From assembly GCF_018614195.1 (NCBI RefSeq), contig NZ_JAGGOT010000059.1, positions 101,086-165,085 of the forward strand: a stretch of DNA of 64,000 bases, written 5' to 3'. The notes beneath the pieces were generated by a model. It saw only the letters and a program-made list of their open reading frames with translations. It searched no databases and was not told where the DNA came from. The translations under genes were made by a program, and so were the position numbers. Source of the stretch: Streptomyces sp. ISL-43 (lineage in GTDB: Bacteria; Actinomycetota; Actinomycetes; Streptomycetales; Streptomycetaceae). This document shows, piece after piece, positions 51,766 to 60,835 of the stretch (the first letter of the stretch is position 1; each line of letters begins with the position of its first letter).

Positions 51766-52920
51766 TTACGGCTCCTCGGTTGCCGGGGGTAGGTGGTGCC
51801 ATGCGTGTCCGCAGGTGCCCTTGCAGTACGTCTTCCTGCGTCGGGTGTCGGCGACGGCGAACACGGAGACGAGGACACGGAACGCCTTCACGTGCTCGTC
51901 GACCGGCAGGTTGGCGAACCCGTAGCGGGGCGGGTCCATGCAGATCATCACTGAGGGGTTGGCCGTGGGCTTCACCCCGGACCGCGCCACGCCCGCGCGC
52001 CCGTCCGCGGCCGTGATGTGTGCTTGCATCGCGTAGCCGGTGACCTCTTGAAGCACCTCTTGTCGGCGTGTCAGGGAGAGGGTGGAGAGCCAGGTTGTCT
52101 CGTCGTCCAGGGTGCGGAGCTCCTGGGCGATCTCGTTGACGATCTGCTCGGTTGCGCGCCCGTAGAGCGGTGTGGACGGCGTCGATCTGCGCCCGGTGGT
52201 AGAGGATCTCCCAGCCGCCGCCGGCAGTGCCCTCGGGGAAATACAGGTTCTCGGGTATGAGCGCGTCGATCGCGGCCTGCGACCAGTTCATTCCGCGCAG
52301 CATGTGGGCCGTGATCCAATGCGTGCCGGGCTCGTTGGCGAAGCGTGGCACGGTCGCGGCTGGGAGCGGGCGCCTTCCGGTGTTCGGCTTGGGCGCTCGT
52401 GGCGGCTCTCGCGGCGTTCCGCCCCTTGGCGAGCGAGCGAGCGAGCGTTCGTGGAGTATGCGGATGCGGTCGCGGGTGGTACGGCTTTCGAAGTAGCTCG
52501 CGGACTTGCCGACGTCGACGCCGACGCGCTGGGCGAGCTCGGGGTCCGCAAGGACGGCGAGGATCTGCCCTCGGTCGTACCAGACCGGTCCTGCTATCGG
52601 CTCGGGTATGAGGGCGTCGATTGCGGCCTGGCTCCAGCCCGTGGACCGAAGTTCCTGACCGCGGAGCCACGGATGCCCGCGTCTTGGCGTCCACGATCTG
52701 GCACGGCCGAGGTGACGGTCTGGTGGAGGAGGCCCAGGTTGAAGGTCTGCCCGTCGCGGAGCAGCTGTTCGTAGGCGTCTAGGCTCTTCTGGGGATCCTG
52801 GCTTCGCGGCCGGCGGTGCGGATCGCAGTGCGGGGAGGGTGGTGCGGGCGGCGGCGATGACTTCGGGGCCGGCTTTGACCAGCTCCGGCTCGGCAAGGGT
52901 GTCCTGGACGACCGGACATG
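51766..52920 (-). pseudogene. Frameshifted hypothetical gene with repeated WSQAAIDALIPE module
   Basis: Good coding sequence runs through this interval but changes frame at least three times: LAEPELVKAGPEVIAAARTT, then DPQKSLDAYEQLLRDGQTFN, then GWSQAAIDALIPEPIAGPVW, and finally TEQIVNEIAQELRTLDDETT leading into EVLQEVTGYAMQAHITAADG. The last frame (51766-52056) ends with HVKAFRVLVSVFAVADTRRR and a CKGTCGHAWHH segment. The module GWSQAAIDALIPE occurs twice (second copy NWSQAAIDALIPENLYFPEG), each followed by an ILAVLADPE/ILYHRAQID-type helix. Family unknown; context suggests a mobile element. Confidence 0.55.
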
Positions 52921-52997
52921 CGTCGGGGGTGTCCTTCCTTGGGGGCGCCTTTAGGGCCGGGCCGTGTCGCCTCGTGCTCGGCGGTCCTTGAGCGGAC

Positions 52998-53537
52998 ATG
53001 AACTTCTTCACACGCCCGGTGATGGCAGCGGTGGCGATGCTGGCCGTGGTCGCGGGGACAGCCCCCGCCACCGCGTCCCCGGCCGCCGCACTGCCTTACA
53101 AGTGCGCCGGCAGTACCAAGTCGATCGACGATGCCGCCTATTCCGGCCCGTGGCCGGACAACTGGGAGGTGACGGTGTCGGTGTGCGCGGCTCGCTCCGG
53201 GGCCACTGTCTACGCGTACGCCGACGTCAGGTGGGACGGTCCCGCCTTCTACTCCACCACCGACGCGGTGATCTTCGACGGGGCCAAGGTCCGGGTGCAG
53301 ATCAAGCAGTCCCGCGAGGGCACCGACCCGGTGGTGACGGAGAGGGACTTCCCGGCGCTCAAGTCGCGGATGGAGAAGGCCACCTCCAGCGGGGACCGCA
53401 ACGGAAGCTACCGCACCCCGACCGTCAGCCACCGCGCCGGCCCCGGCGCCCTGGGCGACGCGGTCCTTTACCTGGACTGGCGCGAGGACGGGCACGGCTA
53501 CCGGGGCCACGACTACGCGGGATCCCCGACCGTCTGA
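52998..53537 (+). CDS. Secreted hypothetical protein
   Basis: The 179-residue product has a signal peptide (PVMAAVAMLAVVAGTAPATA, cleavage near ASPAAA). The mature part of about 150 residues has two Cys (LPYKCAGSTK, VTVSVCAARSG) and beta-rich stretches (GATVYAYADVRWDGPAF, DAVIFDGAKVRVQIKQSREG). No family recognised. The ribosome site (GAGCGG) is moderate. Codon use is good and the frame is clean, in contrast to the neighbouring pseudogenes. Confidence 0.65.
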   Translation: MNFFTRPVMAAVAMLAVVAGTAPATASPAAALPYKCAGSTKSIDDAAYSGPWPDNWEVTVSVCAARSGATVYAYADVRWDGPAFYSTTDAVIFDGAKVRVQIKQSREGTDPVVTERDFPALKSRMEKATSSGDRNGSYRTPTVSHRAGPGALGDAVLYLDWREDGHGYRGHDYAGSPTV

Positions 53538-53875
53538 CGCCGCGCCAGCCGGACTGCGGAGGCCTGGGACAGCGGTACGGCGCGGTGTGGACGGCGACGA
53601 AGCTGCGCTGGGGTCTGGCGGTGGATGAGCTGGAGGGGGAGCGGCTGCTGGATATCGCGGCCGGTGCGGCGGGACCGAGGCGGTGTTCACGCCCGCCCTG
53701 TAGGCAGGGCACAACAGGGGCAGGGGCACTGTTCCTGGACGGACTTGGCGCGGGCCGCCACCCAGTGGTGGCGGCCCGCGCCGTTGTGTGTCCTGGCGGC
53801 GCGCTGCGGGGCTGGTGCCCGGAGCGCGGTCCGCGGCACGCCTCGGCCTGCCTGGTGTGCGAGGAGCGGGCCGAG
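53538..53875. other. Remnants only
   Basis: A short coding-like segment (GAVWTATKLRWGLAVDELEG) on the plus strand near 53578-53640 resembles the start of a mobile-element gene but ends quickly. A small hairpin GCCCTG-TAGG-CAGGGC lies at 53694-53709. No intact gene. Confidence 0.4.
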
Positions 53876-54148
53876 CTACGCCACCTGTTCGTGGAGGCGG
53901 AGGACGCAGGGCGCGTGCCACTTGTCGTTCGTCGACACGATGAGGAATGAGTCGTCGCCGTTCCGGCAGGCCGCTCGCGGCGCACCGTTGAAAGAGTCGG
54001 GCTTGTACTGGCTCGCCTTCTCTCGCAGCTTCACCAGCGCCTTCTCCCGATCCAGGTTGCCTGGCAGCGGGAATGCCTTGACCTGACGCTGTGGGGGATT
54101 CCCCTCCGCTTGAACCATCTCCTCAGCGACGATCAGCCACTTCGGCAT
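53876..54148 (-). CDS. Small hypothetical protein
   Basis: The 90-residue product (MPKWLIVAEEMVQAEGNPPQ, AFPLPGNLDREKALVKLREK, DGDDSFLIV-like RNGDDSFLIVSTNDKWHAPC) has a good ribosome site (GAGAGGG) and steady codon use. It reads as a compact alpha/beta domain. I recognise no family; related short proteins occur next to XRE regulators on actinomycete plasmids. It is co-directional with the XRE-DUF2690 pseudogene upstream. Confidence 0.55.
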   Translation of the reverse strand: MPKWLIVAEEMVQAEGNPPQRQVKAFPLPGNLDREKALVKLREKASQYKPDSFNGAPRAACRNGDDSFLIVSTNDKWHAPCVLRLHEQVA

Positions 54149-54370
54149 TGCCCAGCCCTCTCCCGGACGCTCGTGCGTATGGACGGGTCACAAAGTAGCC
54201 AGCACGAACGAGATGGGGGAAGACGGCCTCCAGCCGGCGATGGCATGACCAACTACTCCTGTGGGTGCCGGCCGACCTCGACGACAACCCGTACGTCGAT
54301 CTGTTCCGCCGGATTCGCTCGTACGCGGATCGCGGCCGAGGCACTGAGCCGGAGCCGGCTCCTCAGCGCA

Positions 54371-55238
54371 TCACCGTTGAGCGGGACTGGTGGCGCACAA
54401 GGTGCCGCGGCCGTCTACGATCGCGCAGGCCCGGGCGTCGCCGGGGGTGAGCGCTGGGACCATCCGGGTGTGGGCGTCGTGTCCGTACTGCTGGCGGTAC
54501 TCCTCGGAGTTTCCCTGTTTCGGGGTGACCATGACCCGGTCTCCTGCCGCCGTGCCGCTCATCTTGGCCCAGGCCGCGTGACACAGGGCGCTGTAACGCA
54601 GTTCCACACGGACTCCGTAGTTGTAGCCGGTGTGGGCTGTGGTGGCGTCCTTCGAGCACGTCGTGGTGGCCGGCTCCAGCGACGCGCACGAGGCGCCGTC
54701 GCAGGTTGTGGTGGGCGCCGGCCGGACCGCGGTCAGAGAGGGCGGGGGATAACGCATCCCCCGGTGTCGAGTCGCTGTACTGGACACCAGCCCAGGCCGC
54801 GGCCGCCAGGAGCGCGACGGCTCCCCCTGCCCCGAGGGCTACCAGCCATCCCTTTTTGACTCGTGGCTGCGGTGACGGCCGGTCCGGTTGCGGCGCCCCG
54901 CCCGTCGAAGGCGACGTCTGCTTCGGAACGTGCGCTCTCTCCTCCATCGCGCATTGGTGGAGGGAAAGAGCCTGGTCGAGTTCCGGATCGCTCAGCTTGG
55001 ACTGCGCGGGCTTTGTGCAGATCTGCCAGAACGCACGAATCGTCTCAGGGGCGGGCAGAGTGCTCCCCGACTCCCATCGCGAGACTGTCGGCTGGTTGGT
55101 ATGCAGCTGCTTGGCAACCCAGGACTGGCTCCGGTTGTTCGTCTCGCGCCAGCGTCTCAGGCGCTGGGCCAGCTGGACGCGCGCCGGACCGGCGGGCTGC
55201 TGATGGCCCAGAGCATCGGCATTCTGCTGAGCGTCCAC
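54371..55238 (-). pseudogene. XRE regulator with TM helix and DUF2690 domain, one frameshift
   Basis: GTG 55238 with AAGGAG six bases upstream starts a protein with an XRE HTH (RRWRETNNRSQSWVAKQLHT, NQPTVSRWESGSTLPAPETI), a Pro-rich stretch and a TM helix (GWLVALGAGGAVALLAAAAW). At the G-run near 54758 the frame changes. The extracytoplasmic DUF2690 domain continues in another frame (TCDGASCASLEPATTTCSKD, VRVELRYSALCHAAWAKMSG, GDRVMVTPKQ) to a stop at 54371. Joined, it is a normal-length member of the XRE-TM-DUF2690 family. A one-base indel in a G-run is a mutation or a sequencing error. Confidence 0.7.
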
Positions 55239-55474
55239 GACGCACTCCTTCTTCCACGTCCCAAACCACCAGGTCAAACCCCATACGAGGTGCCGTGTAT
55301 ATGCACGTATGGCCGGTGACCCGGGCAGCGTAGAGCCAACGAGGAATGCGGGGCAAAGTTGCTGACAGCCGGTGCGAAGGTCCCGGCCAATCCCGCCTCT
55401 GAAGTCCGTGGCCGTGCCATGCCCTGGCGCGGTCCGGGGGATCGCGGAGGCACTACACGAAAAGGAAAAAGTCT

Positions 55475-56116
55475 ATGATCACCTCAATTCACTTTCGTTT
55501 GCGCGGCGTTGCCACCGCAGCGGTCTCCATCGCAACTCTTGCGATGGTCGGCCTGGCGTCGACTCCCGGCACGGCTGCCGCTCATGGCGCCGATACGGGG
55601 ACCTCGGCCCGCCCCGGCTCGCACCCCTCCACCAGCACCAAGCACGGCCCTCGCGGGTATTACCTGAAGTTCACCAAGAACTGGGATCACCCGGACCGCT
55701 CGACCCTCTCCCTCGTCCACGACGGCATCCCGGTCAAGAGCTACCGCGCCGGGTCCGGCGTAGGAGTCACTGATGAGTGCCGCAGCAACAAGGGATGGCT
55801 TCCCAGCGGCACCTACCAGGTGAAGGGGCACCAGACCCACCGCAACAGCGCGATCAAGGGCTACGCGATTCAGCTCTCCGACAAGGCATGCCACCCCAAG
55901 TCCAAGAAGAAGGCCGTCAACCGCGGTGATCTGTTCATCCACAGCGAGATGACCAAGAACGGCGGCCAAGGCTCCACCGAGCCCACTCGATGGGACGGCG
56001 ACAGGGACTACAAGTCCTTGGGCTGCATCAAGCTGAGGCCCGCCGACATCAAGGACCTGTTCTCCCGCCTGAACCAGGCCCACTGGCCGAAGAACCTGAC
56101 CCTGCGGGTCAACTGA
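55475..56116 (+). CDS. Secreted L,D-transpeptidase (YkuD-like)
   Basis: AAGGAAAAAG precedes ATG 55475. The 213-residue protein has a signal peptide (GVATAAVSIATLAMVGLAST, cleavage near AAAHGA). The catalytic domain follows: GYYLKFTKNWDHPDRSTLSL, GWLPSGTYQVKGHQTHRNSA, the conserved His in GDLFIHSEMT and the nucleophile motif YKSLGCIKLRPADIKDL, equivalent to SxGCxR. It should form 3-3 peptidoglycan cross-links or attach proteins. Spacing between His and Cys is normal for YkuD. A strong terminator follows. Confidence 0.82.
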   Translation: MITSIHFRLRGVATAAVSIATLAMVGLASTPGTAAAHGADTGTSARPGSHPSTSTKHGPRGYYLKFTKNWDHPDRSTLSLVHDGIPVKSYRAGSGVGVTDECRSNKGWLPSGTYQVKGHQTHRNSAIKGYAIQLSDKACHPKSKKKAVNRGDLFIHSEMTKNGGQGSTEPTRWDGDRDYKSLGCIKLRPADIKDLFSRLNQAHWPKNLTLRVN

Positions 56117-56148
56117 CACACACAGTCGAGCACCTCGGCCGCCATCAC

Positions 56149-56175
56149 GTGGCCCCCGGCACCGCCGGGGGCCAC
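56149..56175 (+). terminator. Strong hairpin after L,D-transpeptidase gene
   Basis: GTGGCCCCCGGC and its exact complement form a 12-bp stem with a 3-base loop, 32 bases after the stop. Confidence 0.8.
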
Positions 56176-56271
56176 GCCTGGCTGTCCGCGTGGTCCCTCA
56201 TCTCGATCGGCACCGCGTGTGGGCTACCGTCCACGTTGCTGTGCCTCGCCCACTGGGCGGGCTGAAAGCGG

Positions 56272-57060
56272 GCGAGCACCGACCGGGGGTACAGCACCAT
56301 CCACAGCGAAGCTCCGCCGGTGCTCGACGCCTTCCGCGCCGTGCGGATCGGCACGAAGACCGGCTTCTACATCCACGCGCGGGGGCAGGCGGCGGTGGAG
56401 GCCGGTGTGCTCCACGACGGCCAGGCCGGCCACCGACACAGTCTCGCTCCGGACTTCATCGACTGGCAGACCCGCCGATCCGTCGCCGACCTGGGCCGCG
56501 CCGACATCGTGTTCGTCCACAACCCGGAGACCGTCGGGAGCGGGGACCGCGACCTCCTACGCGTCGAACTCCGGGCCACGTTCGAGGTTTTCGAAGGGCT
56601 GGTCGGCTCCGGCTTGATCGGCGGGTACGGGGTCGCCACCTGCTCTGGCTTCACCGAGGACGCCTTCACCATCCCGGAACTGCCGGCCTTGGCGCGCCAG
56701 ACTGGAGGCCCCGGTCACCACCTGGCCGCGGTCCAGCAGCCCGACAGCCTGGTCATGGCCCACCCGATCACCCGCGCCCTGGATGGACGCGGCCCTCTGG
56801 TCCAGGCCCGCTCCGCCGGCTTCCTCGCCTTCGGTTCCGCGCCCCTGCACGGCGGGGAACTGAGGGACCTGGTGACGCCCGAACGGGTTGAGTTGATCCG
56901 GCCCGGCGCGCACCCCGCCAAGGCCTGCCTGCTCGCCGCCGGCTCCTGCCCGAGCCTGGACGTCCTGCTGGTCTCGGCGAGCACGCGCGAACACTGGACA
57001 CCGCCGTGTCGGAACTGGACGACCCGCTGACCGACACGGACTTGAGGAAGGTGCTCGCAG
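56272..57060 (+). pseudogene. Aldo/keto reductase family remnant
   Basis: The frame from about 56272 reads DRGYSTIHSEAPPVLDAFRA, HSLAPDFIDWQTRRSVADLG and RADIVFVHNPETVGSGDRDL, the NADPH-dependent aldo/keto reductase TIM-barrel with its D-x-x-x-x-HNPE strand. The N-terminus with the catalytic Asp/Tyr is missing; the first usable start is GTG 56320. Near 57001 the frame shifts, and VSELDDPLTDTDLRKVLAGG continues in another frame. It is 5'-truncated and 3'-frameshifted. Confidence 0.65.
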
Positions 57061-57281
57061 GCGGATTCCGTCCCGATGTCCCTGGGCGGTCTGGCCGGCT
57101 TCTACCGGGCTGCCGCGTACCGGCCGGGTGTCGGAGTGGGTCCGGGCGGGCCGCCGGTGCGGCCCTCGGAGGAAGTACAGCGTCATACCGCCCGCGAGGC
57201 GGGCGCCGGGCCCGGGGCCTGACCGGCAGGGCGGAAGCTGCAGCCGGGCCGGGAGCGCAACGGCCCGAGGCCTCGCATCAG

Positions 57282-57868
57282 TCAGACGGCGCTGTCGTAG
57301 CAGATCGCAAAGATCCTGATGGAGTGACTTCTGTTCGGGTCGCTGTTGGCCGCACGAACTTCCCACCCGCCATTGTTCGACAAGGGAGCAGACTCCTGAA
57401 TCCAAAGAGGACCGCCTGTCGCACTGATCGTAGTCGACTCGAACCCCCCCCACTCGCGACCTTCTTTCCTTGCGGGCAGAAGGCAGCCGCAGCGAAAGAC
57501 GTCTGGGGCAGAACTTCAAGAGTGGTCACCACTTGCTCGTAGCCCGGCAGGCCCGAGGCACCTGCAGGGCCGCTGGGTCCTGCAGGACCAGCAGGTCCTG
57601 CAGGACCTGTAGTACCCGTGGCACCGGCAGGACCGGCCTGATTCCAGGTCACCATCTGCTCACCGAATCGGCACCGCTGGCCGGCCGCAAAATCAATGAG
57701 GCGCAGCGCGCCACCGAACCGCGAATAGCAGCCGGTGAAGACCCCGCCAGGACCCGGAATGTCGGCGTGCGCCACACCACCGAAAAGACTGGACGTAAGG
57801 CCCAATGCAGCGGCGATTGCGCCCACCTGGGCGCGCCCTGAGAGGGCGACGCGTCGACTGACAGACAT
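57282..57868 (-). CDS. Secreted collagen-like protein, frame interrupted at an 8-base homopolymer
   Basis: GTG/ATG 57868 starts a signal peptide (VGAIAAALGLTSSLFGGVAH). A short N-domain (IPGPGGVFTGCYSRFGGALR, FAAGQRCRFGEQMVTWNQAG) precedes 12 Gly-X-Y triplets (GPAGATGTTGPAGPAGPAGP) and a C-domain beginning YEQVVTTLEVLPQTSFAAAA. At a run of eight G (coding strand; 57451-57444) the frame that continues as protein differs. The good continuation is FESTTISATGGPLWIQESAP and GGWEVRAANSDPNRSHSIRI with a stop at 57282. As given, the readable frame instead runs to 57278 through unlikely sequence. Nine G would restore it, so slippage, phase variation or a sequencing error are all possible. Confidence 0.75.
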
Positions 57869-58200
57869 GACGGTGATCTCCTCGGAGGTTCGCGCTCACC
57901 CAAGAGTGAGCGGGTCGCAGGTGGGAGTACCCGCGGCGGACCTCCTAAAGATCAACGATCACATTCACAGTCGCAACAGTTCACCCCGATATGTCCCTCT
58001 TTCGTCATAGTGATCGCCGCCATCGGGATGACGCTACGACGGTCTCGCTTGGCGGGCGCCCGGCCAGGCACGCTGTACCGGCAGCTGGTGGCTTCAGGAC
58101 CAAGACGAGTCCTATGAGCACCGGGCTCTCGGCAGAGTCTCCTGTGCGGTGAACCCAATCCGGGGCGCCATTACCACCTCAACATCCCGCAGGCGGCGCC
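57869..58200. other. Intergenic region, no supported gene
   Basis: Contains the leader of the collagen-like gene (GGAGATCACCGTC-type purine stretch near 57872-57882). No other convincing frame. Confidence 0.45.
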
Positions 58201-58455
58201 TCAGCTCCTTTTGGCGTTCGGACCCGAGGCGAGGTCTTTAAGGCGTCGGACGGGCAGGGAGCTCACCGAATGGTCGAAACGGCGCCTTCGAGCCAGGTCA
58301 TCCTCCGGTTCAACCGGCACCAGCCGGTGACCACGATCGTTCGCGATCCCAGCTTCTACGAGCCGACTGAATAGGATGATTGCCGGAAGTTCGGGTCCTT
58401 CTGCAAGACGCATGACCGCCCCTACCGGCACGAGGGCTGCGGGGGAGGGCCGCAT
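58201..58455 (-). CDS. Hypothetical protein (weak)
   Basis: ATG 58455 preceded by AGGACGACGAG gives 84 residues (RPSPAALVPVGAVMRLAEGP, LPAIILFSRLVEAGIANDRG, RLVPVEPEDDLARRRRFDHS). The codon pattern is acceptable, and the frame continues upstream without clear coding. No family recognised. The interval 58456-58839 holds no supported gene. Confidence 0.35.
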   Translation of the reverse strand: MRPSPAALVPVGAVMRLAEGPELPAIILFSRLVEAGIANDRGHRLVPVEPEDDLARRRRFDHSVSSLPVRRLKDLASGPNAKRS

Positions 58456-58839
58456 CTCGTCGTCCTGTACCGCGAGGAGCACGGCCGGGGCGCAGCAGGG
58501 ACCTGAACGGTCGGTGGCGTGCGCGGGTGAGGCCCGGTGCCCAGAGCGCTCTGGGGGCAGCAATACCACGACGGGTCGGGCAGCGCTGCGGGCTTCGAGG
58601 CCTCACGGCACGAGTCCGGCTCACTCGGTGGACTGCGTGGGGGCATGTTAAGAGGCCGCGACCCGGCATCCGGGATCGCGGCTGCTTGCGCACCTGAGCT
58701 GACTAGCCCTGGTTCTTGTTGTGGCCACTCCTGCGCGGCCGCGTGGGCCTCGAGGTTCTGCTCGGTCGCGGCTGCTCGGCCTGATCCGCCTCCTTCGACG
58801 CGGCGGCCGTCGCCTAAGACCATGTAGGGCACGGTCTAA

Positions 58840-58864
58840 GGGGGCCGACAACCGGTCGGCCCCC
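58840..58864 (-). terminator. Hairpin after membrane-protein gene
   Basis: GGGGGCCGAC and GTCGGCCCCC form a 10-bp stem with an AACCG loop, 14 bases beyond the stop of the minus-strand gene. Confidence 0.75.
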
Positions 58865-58877
58865 TCGCGCAGTTGCG

Positions 58878-59996
58878 TCAGCCCCTCCCGCAGTCACCGC
58901 ACTCGCCGCGCCGCCGCAGGTAGTAGGCGTACGTCGCGGCGCCGAGCGCCACACCCCAGCTGAGCCAGAAGATCATCGGGCCGTTCGCTCCCCACATCTC
59001 CGCTTCGAGGCGGGCGATGCTCATCACTCCGCCCGGGATGAGGGCCAGCGCGACGACGGTCGCCGGGATGATCGCGGTCTTCGGGTTGACCGGCCTGCCC
59101 GCCTTGAACCACACCCAACGCGGCCACACCTCGCCCCACTTGCTGACAAGACCGTGGGTCAGCAGGCTGCCCAGCGTCGACAGGATGCCGAGCGCGAGCC
59201 CGATCTCCAGCATCCCCTCCGTGTCCTGCATGTCCTTGAGGAAGGCGTCCGTGATCCCGAGCGGATAGCCGAAGTACCAGGCGATGCGGGTGATGTCGTA
59301 CGGGAGGGTCGAGATCACCGCCGCGTAAACTGCCCAACGCCCCCACCGCCGGGCTCGGTCGGGCGAGGTCCACGAGGCGGCGGCCCCCTCGCCGCGACCG
59401 CAGTTCAGGCACTGGTCCGCGGTGCGCCGCTGGTAGGCGAGGGTCATCAGGGCCCACATCAGCCCGCCGATGAAGACGAGGACGAGGTTGTCCCTGTGCC
59501 AGAACAGGATGTCCTCGATGCCGCCCTGCGGCCCCGGGATCCCGGTGAACGAGAACACCACGATGAGCGGTGAGAACGCGACCAGGCCGATCATGAAGTA
59601 GTCCGGGATCACGAACATCAGCACGCCCGCCGTCACCCACCCGAAGGCGAGCAGCGCCTTTCGCTGCCGCCCCGACCCCCGGTTCCGCAGCATCAGCACC
59701 CCCGCGACAACGGCGGCGGCACAGAAAAGAGCGAACACCGGCGCGACGACCTCCGCCCTGCTGGGCTCCAGGATCGACCCCGTGGACCGCTCGTCCCGCA
59801 CCTTGGCGAAGGGGTAACCCGCTCCACCCAGCGCCCAGTAGAGCTGCGCCGCCCCGTAGACGACCGACCAGGTGATCGCCGCGTACGCCGACCACTCCGG
59901 CCACCGCGCCCACCAGCGCACGCGGCGCGGGGCCGTGCTGCCGCCGGGGGCGACGTCCCGCTCCGCCCGTTTCCGCACTGCCGTCGTATCGGCCAT
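58878..59996 (-). CDS. Polytopic membrane protein of unknown function
   Basis: ATG 59996 has GAGGAGG upstream. The 372-residue protein has about eight hydrophobic helices (EWSAYAAITWSVVYGAAQLY, PVFALFCAAAVVAGVLMLRN, LLAFGWVTAGVLMFVIPDYF, MIGLVAFSPLIVVFSFTGIP, FIGGLMWALMTLAYQRR, IGLALGILSTLGSLLTHGLV, TAIIPATVVALALIPGGVMS, IFWLSWGVALGAATYAYYLR). Two cytoplasmic Cys pairs (CLNCGRGEGA and the terminal CGDCGRG) might bind metal together. No transporter family signature is recognised. Similar proteins are frequent in Streptomyces. It is monocistronic. Confidence 0.75.
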   Translation of the reverse strand: MADTTAVRKRAERDVAPGGSTAPRRVRWWARWPEWSAYAAITWSVVYGAAQLYWALGGAGYPFAKVRDERSTGSILEPSRAEVVAPVFALFCAAAVVAGVLMLRNRGSGRQRKALLAFGWVTAGVLMFVIPDYFMIGLVAFSPLIVVFSFTGIPGPQGGIEDILFWHRDNLVLVFIGGLMWALMTLAYQRRTADQCLNCGRGEGAAASWTSPDRARRWGRWAVYAAVISTLPYDITRIAWYFGYPLGITDAFLKDMQDTEGMLEIGLALGILSTLGSLLTHGLVSKWGEVWPRWVWFKAGRPVNPKTAIIPATVVALALIPGGVMSIARLEAEMWGANGPMIFWLSWGVALGAATYAYYLRRRGECGDCGRG

Positions 59997-60167
59997 GACC
60001 GTCCGCCTCCTCAGAACCGCTGCCCCAGAACCGCTGTCCTGGTGATGCCTCAAGGCTTCCAGCCCTGGTCGGGGCGCGGTATCTGCCGATCGGCAGAGAT
60101 CGAATGGACATACGGAGCCGCGAGATTCCGCTGTCGCGCGGGCGCTCCCGTCCCGCACGATGAACTC

Positions 60168-60440
60168 ATGGCCACCACAGATCCCGCCGCCGACCGTGCC
60201 GCTGCCCGCCGCAGCCTCGAAGGGCTCGCCATCGGCGACGCGTTCGGTGAGCGCTGGTTCCCGCTCTTCCGCGACCCCCAGCAGCCCGGAACGAGATACG
60301 GGCCCGCCGCGCCCCCGAGGAGTCCGAGTGGCACTGGACCGACGACACCGCGATGGCGCTCACCGTGCGGTGGGTGCTCGACGAGCACGGGGCGATCGAG
60401 CAGGAGCCGGCTCGCCGCGTGCTTCGCGCTCGTGGGCATC
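60168..60440 (+). pseudogene. ADP-ribosylglycohydrolase N-terminal remnant
   Basis: ATG 60168 starts AAARRSLEGLAIGDAFGERW followed by FPLFRDPQQ, the N-terminus of ADP-ribosylglycohydrolase-fold proteins. The sequence then shifts frame. The expected SEWHWTDDTAMALTVRWVLD (metal-binding TDDTAM) is present only in another frame. The gene stops about 90 codons in, beside the IS5-type transposase, which probably replaced the rest. Confidence 0.7.
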
Positions 60441-60475
60441 TCTCAACTTGCCGCGATCGGTCGGATTCGGTCCCG

Positions 60476-60835
60476 TCAGTGACCCCCTTCTGTCGCCCTG
60501 ACACTGACGGAGCCGATCGCGCACCGTGACCAGTCCAGCTCGCCCCGGGCACCGAGTTCATCCAGGACGACTCGGTGGAGTCGGGCCCGGACCCGATCCC
60601 GGCCACACTGGGCGAACCTCCGATAGGCCGTCTGCCAGCACGGCCCGAACACTGGCGGGAGCTGCCGCCTCGTAGAGCCCGAGGTGGCCACGAACGCGAT
60701 CGCGGCCAGGACCTCACGGTCACCCACCCGCCTCCGACCCCCACCCTGCGGACGCTTCACCTCCGTCGGCGGCACCACCCGCCGGAACAACACCCACAAC
60801 TCATCCGGCACCAACCGCTCAATCAGATCCGTCAT
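60476..60835 (-). mobile_element. IS5-family transposase fragment (DUF4096 N-terminal part)
   Basis: The 119-residue frame reads MTDLIERLVPDELWVLFRRV, VGDREVLAAIAFVATSGSTR, RQLPPVFGPCWQTAYRRFAQ and ARLHRVVLDELGARGELDWS. This is the DUF4096/IS5 N-terminal region including the start of the DDE domain (LDWSRCAIGSVSV, where active copies have DS). It ends at a stop after RATEGGH, so the catalytic part is gone. The changes STRRQL and FAQCGRD relative to the usual WRQL and FAQW forms also suggest decay. Terminal repeats were not identified. Confidence 0.72.

Noticed and set aside
54265..54450. Short plus-strand frame beginning PADLDDNPYVDLFRRIRSYA
   Set aside because: It looks coding for about 25 residues, but it has no ribosome site and runs antisense into the DUF2690 sequence. 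Likely a gene fragment.
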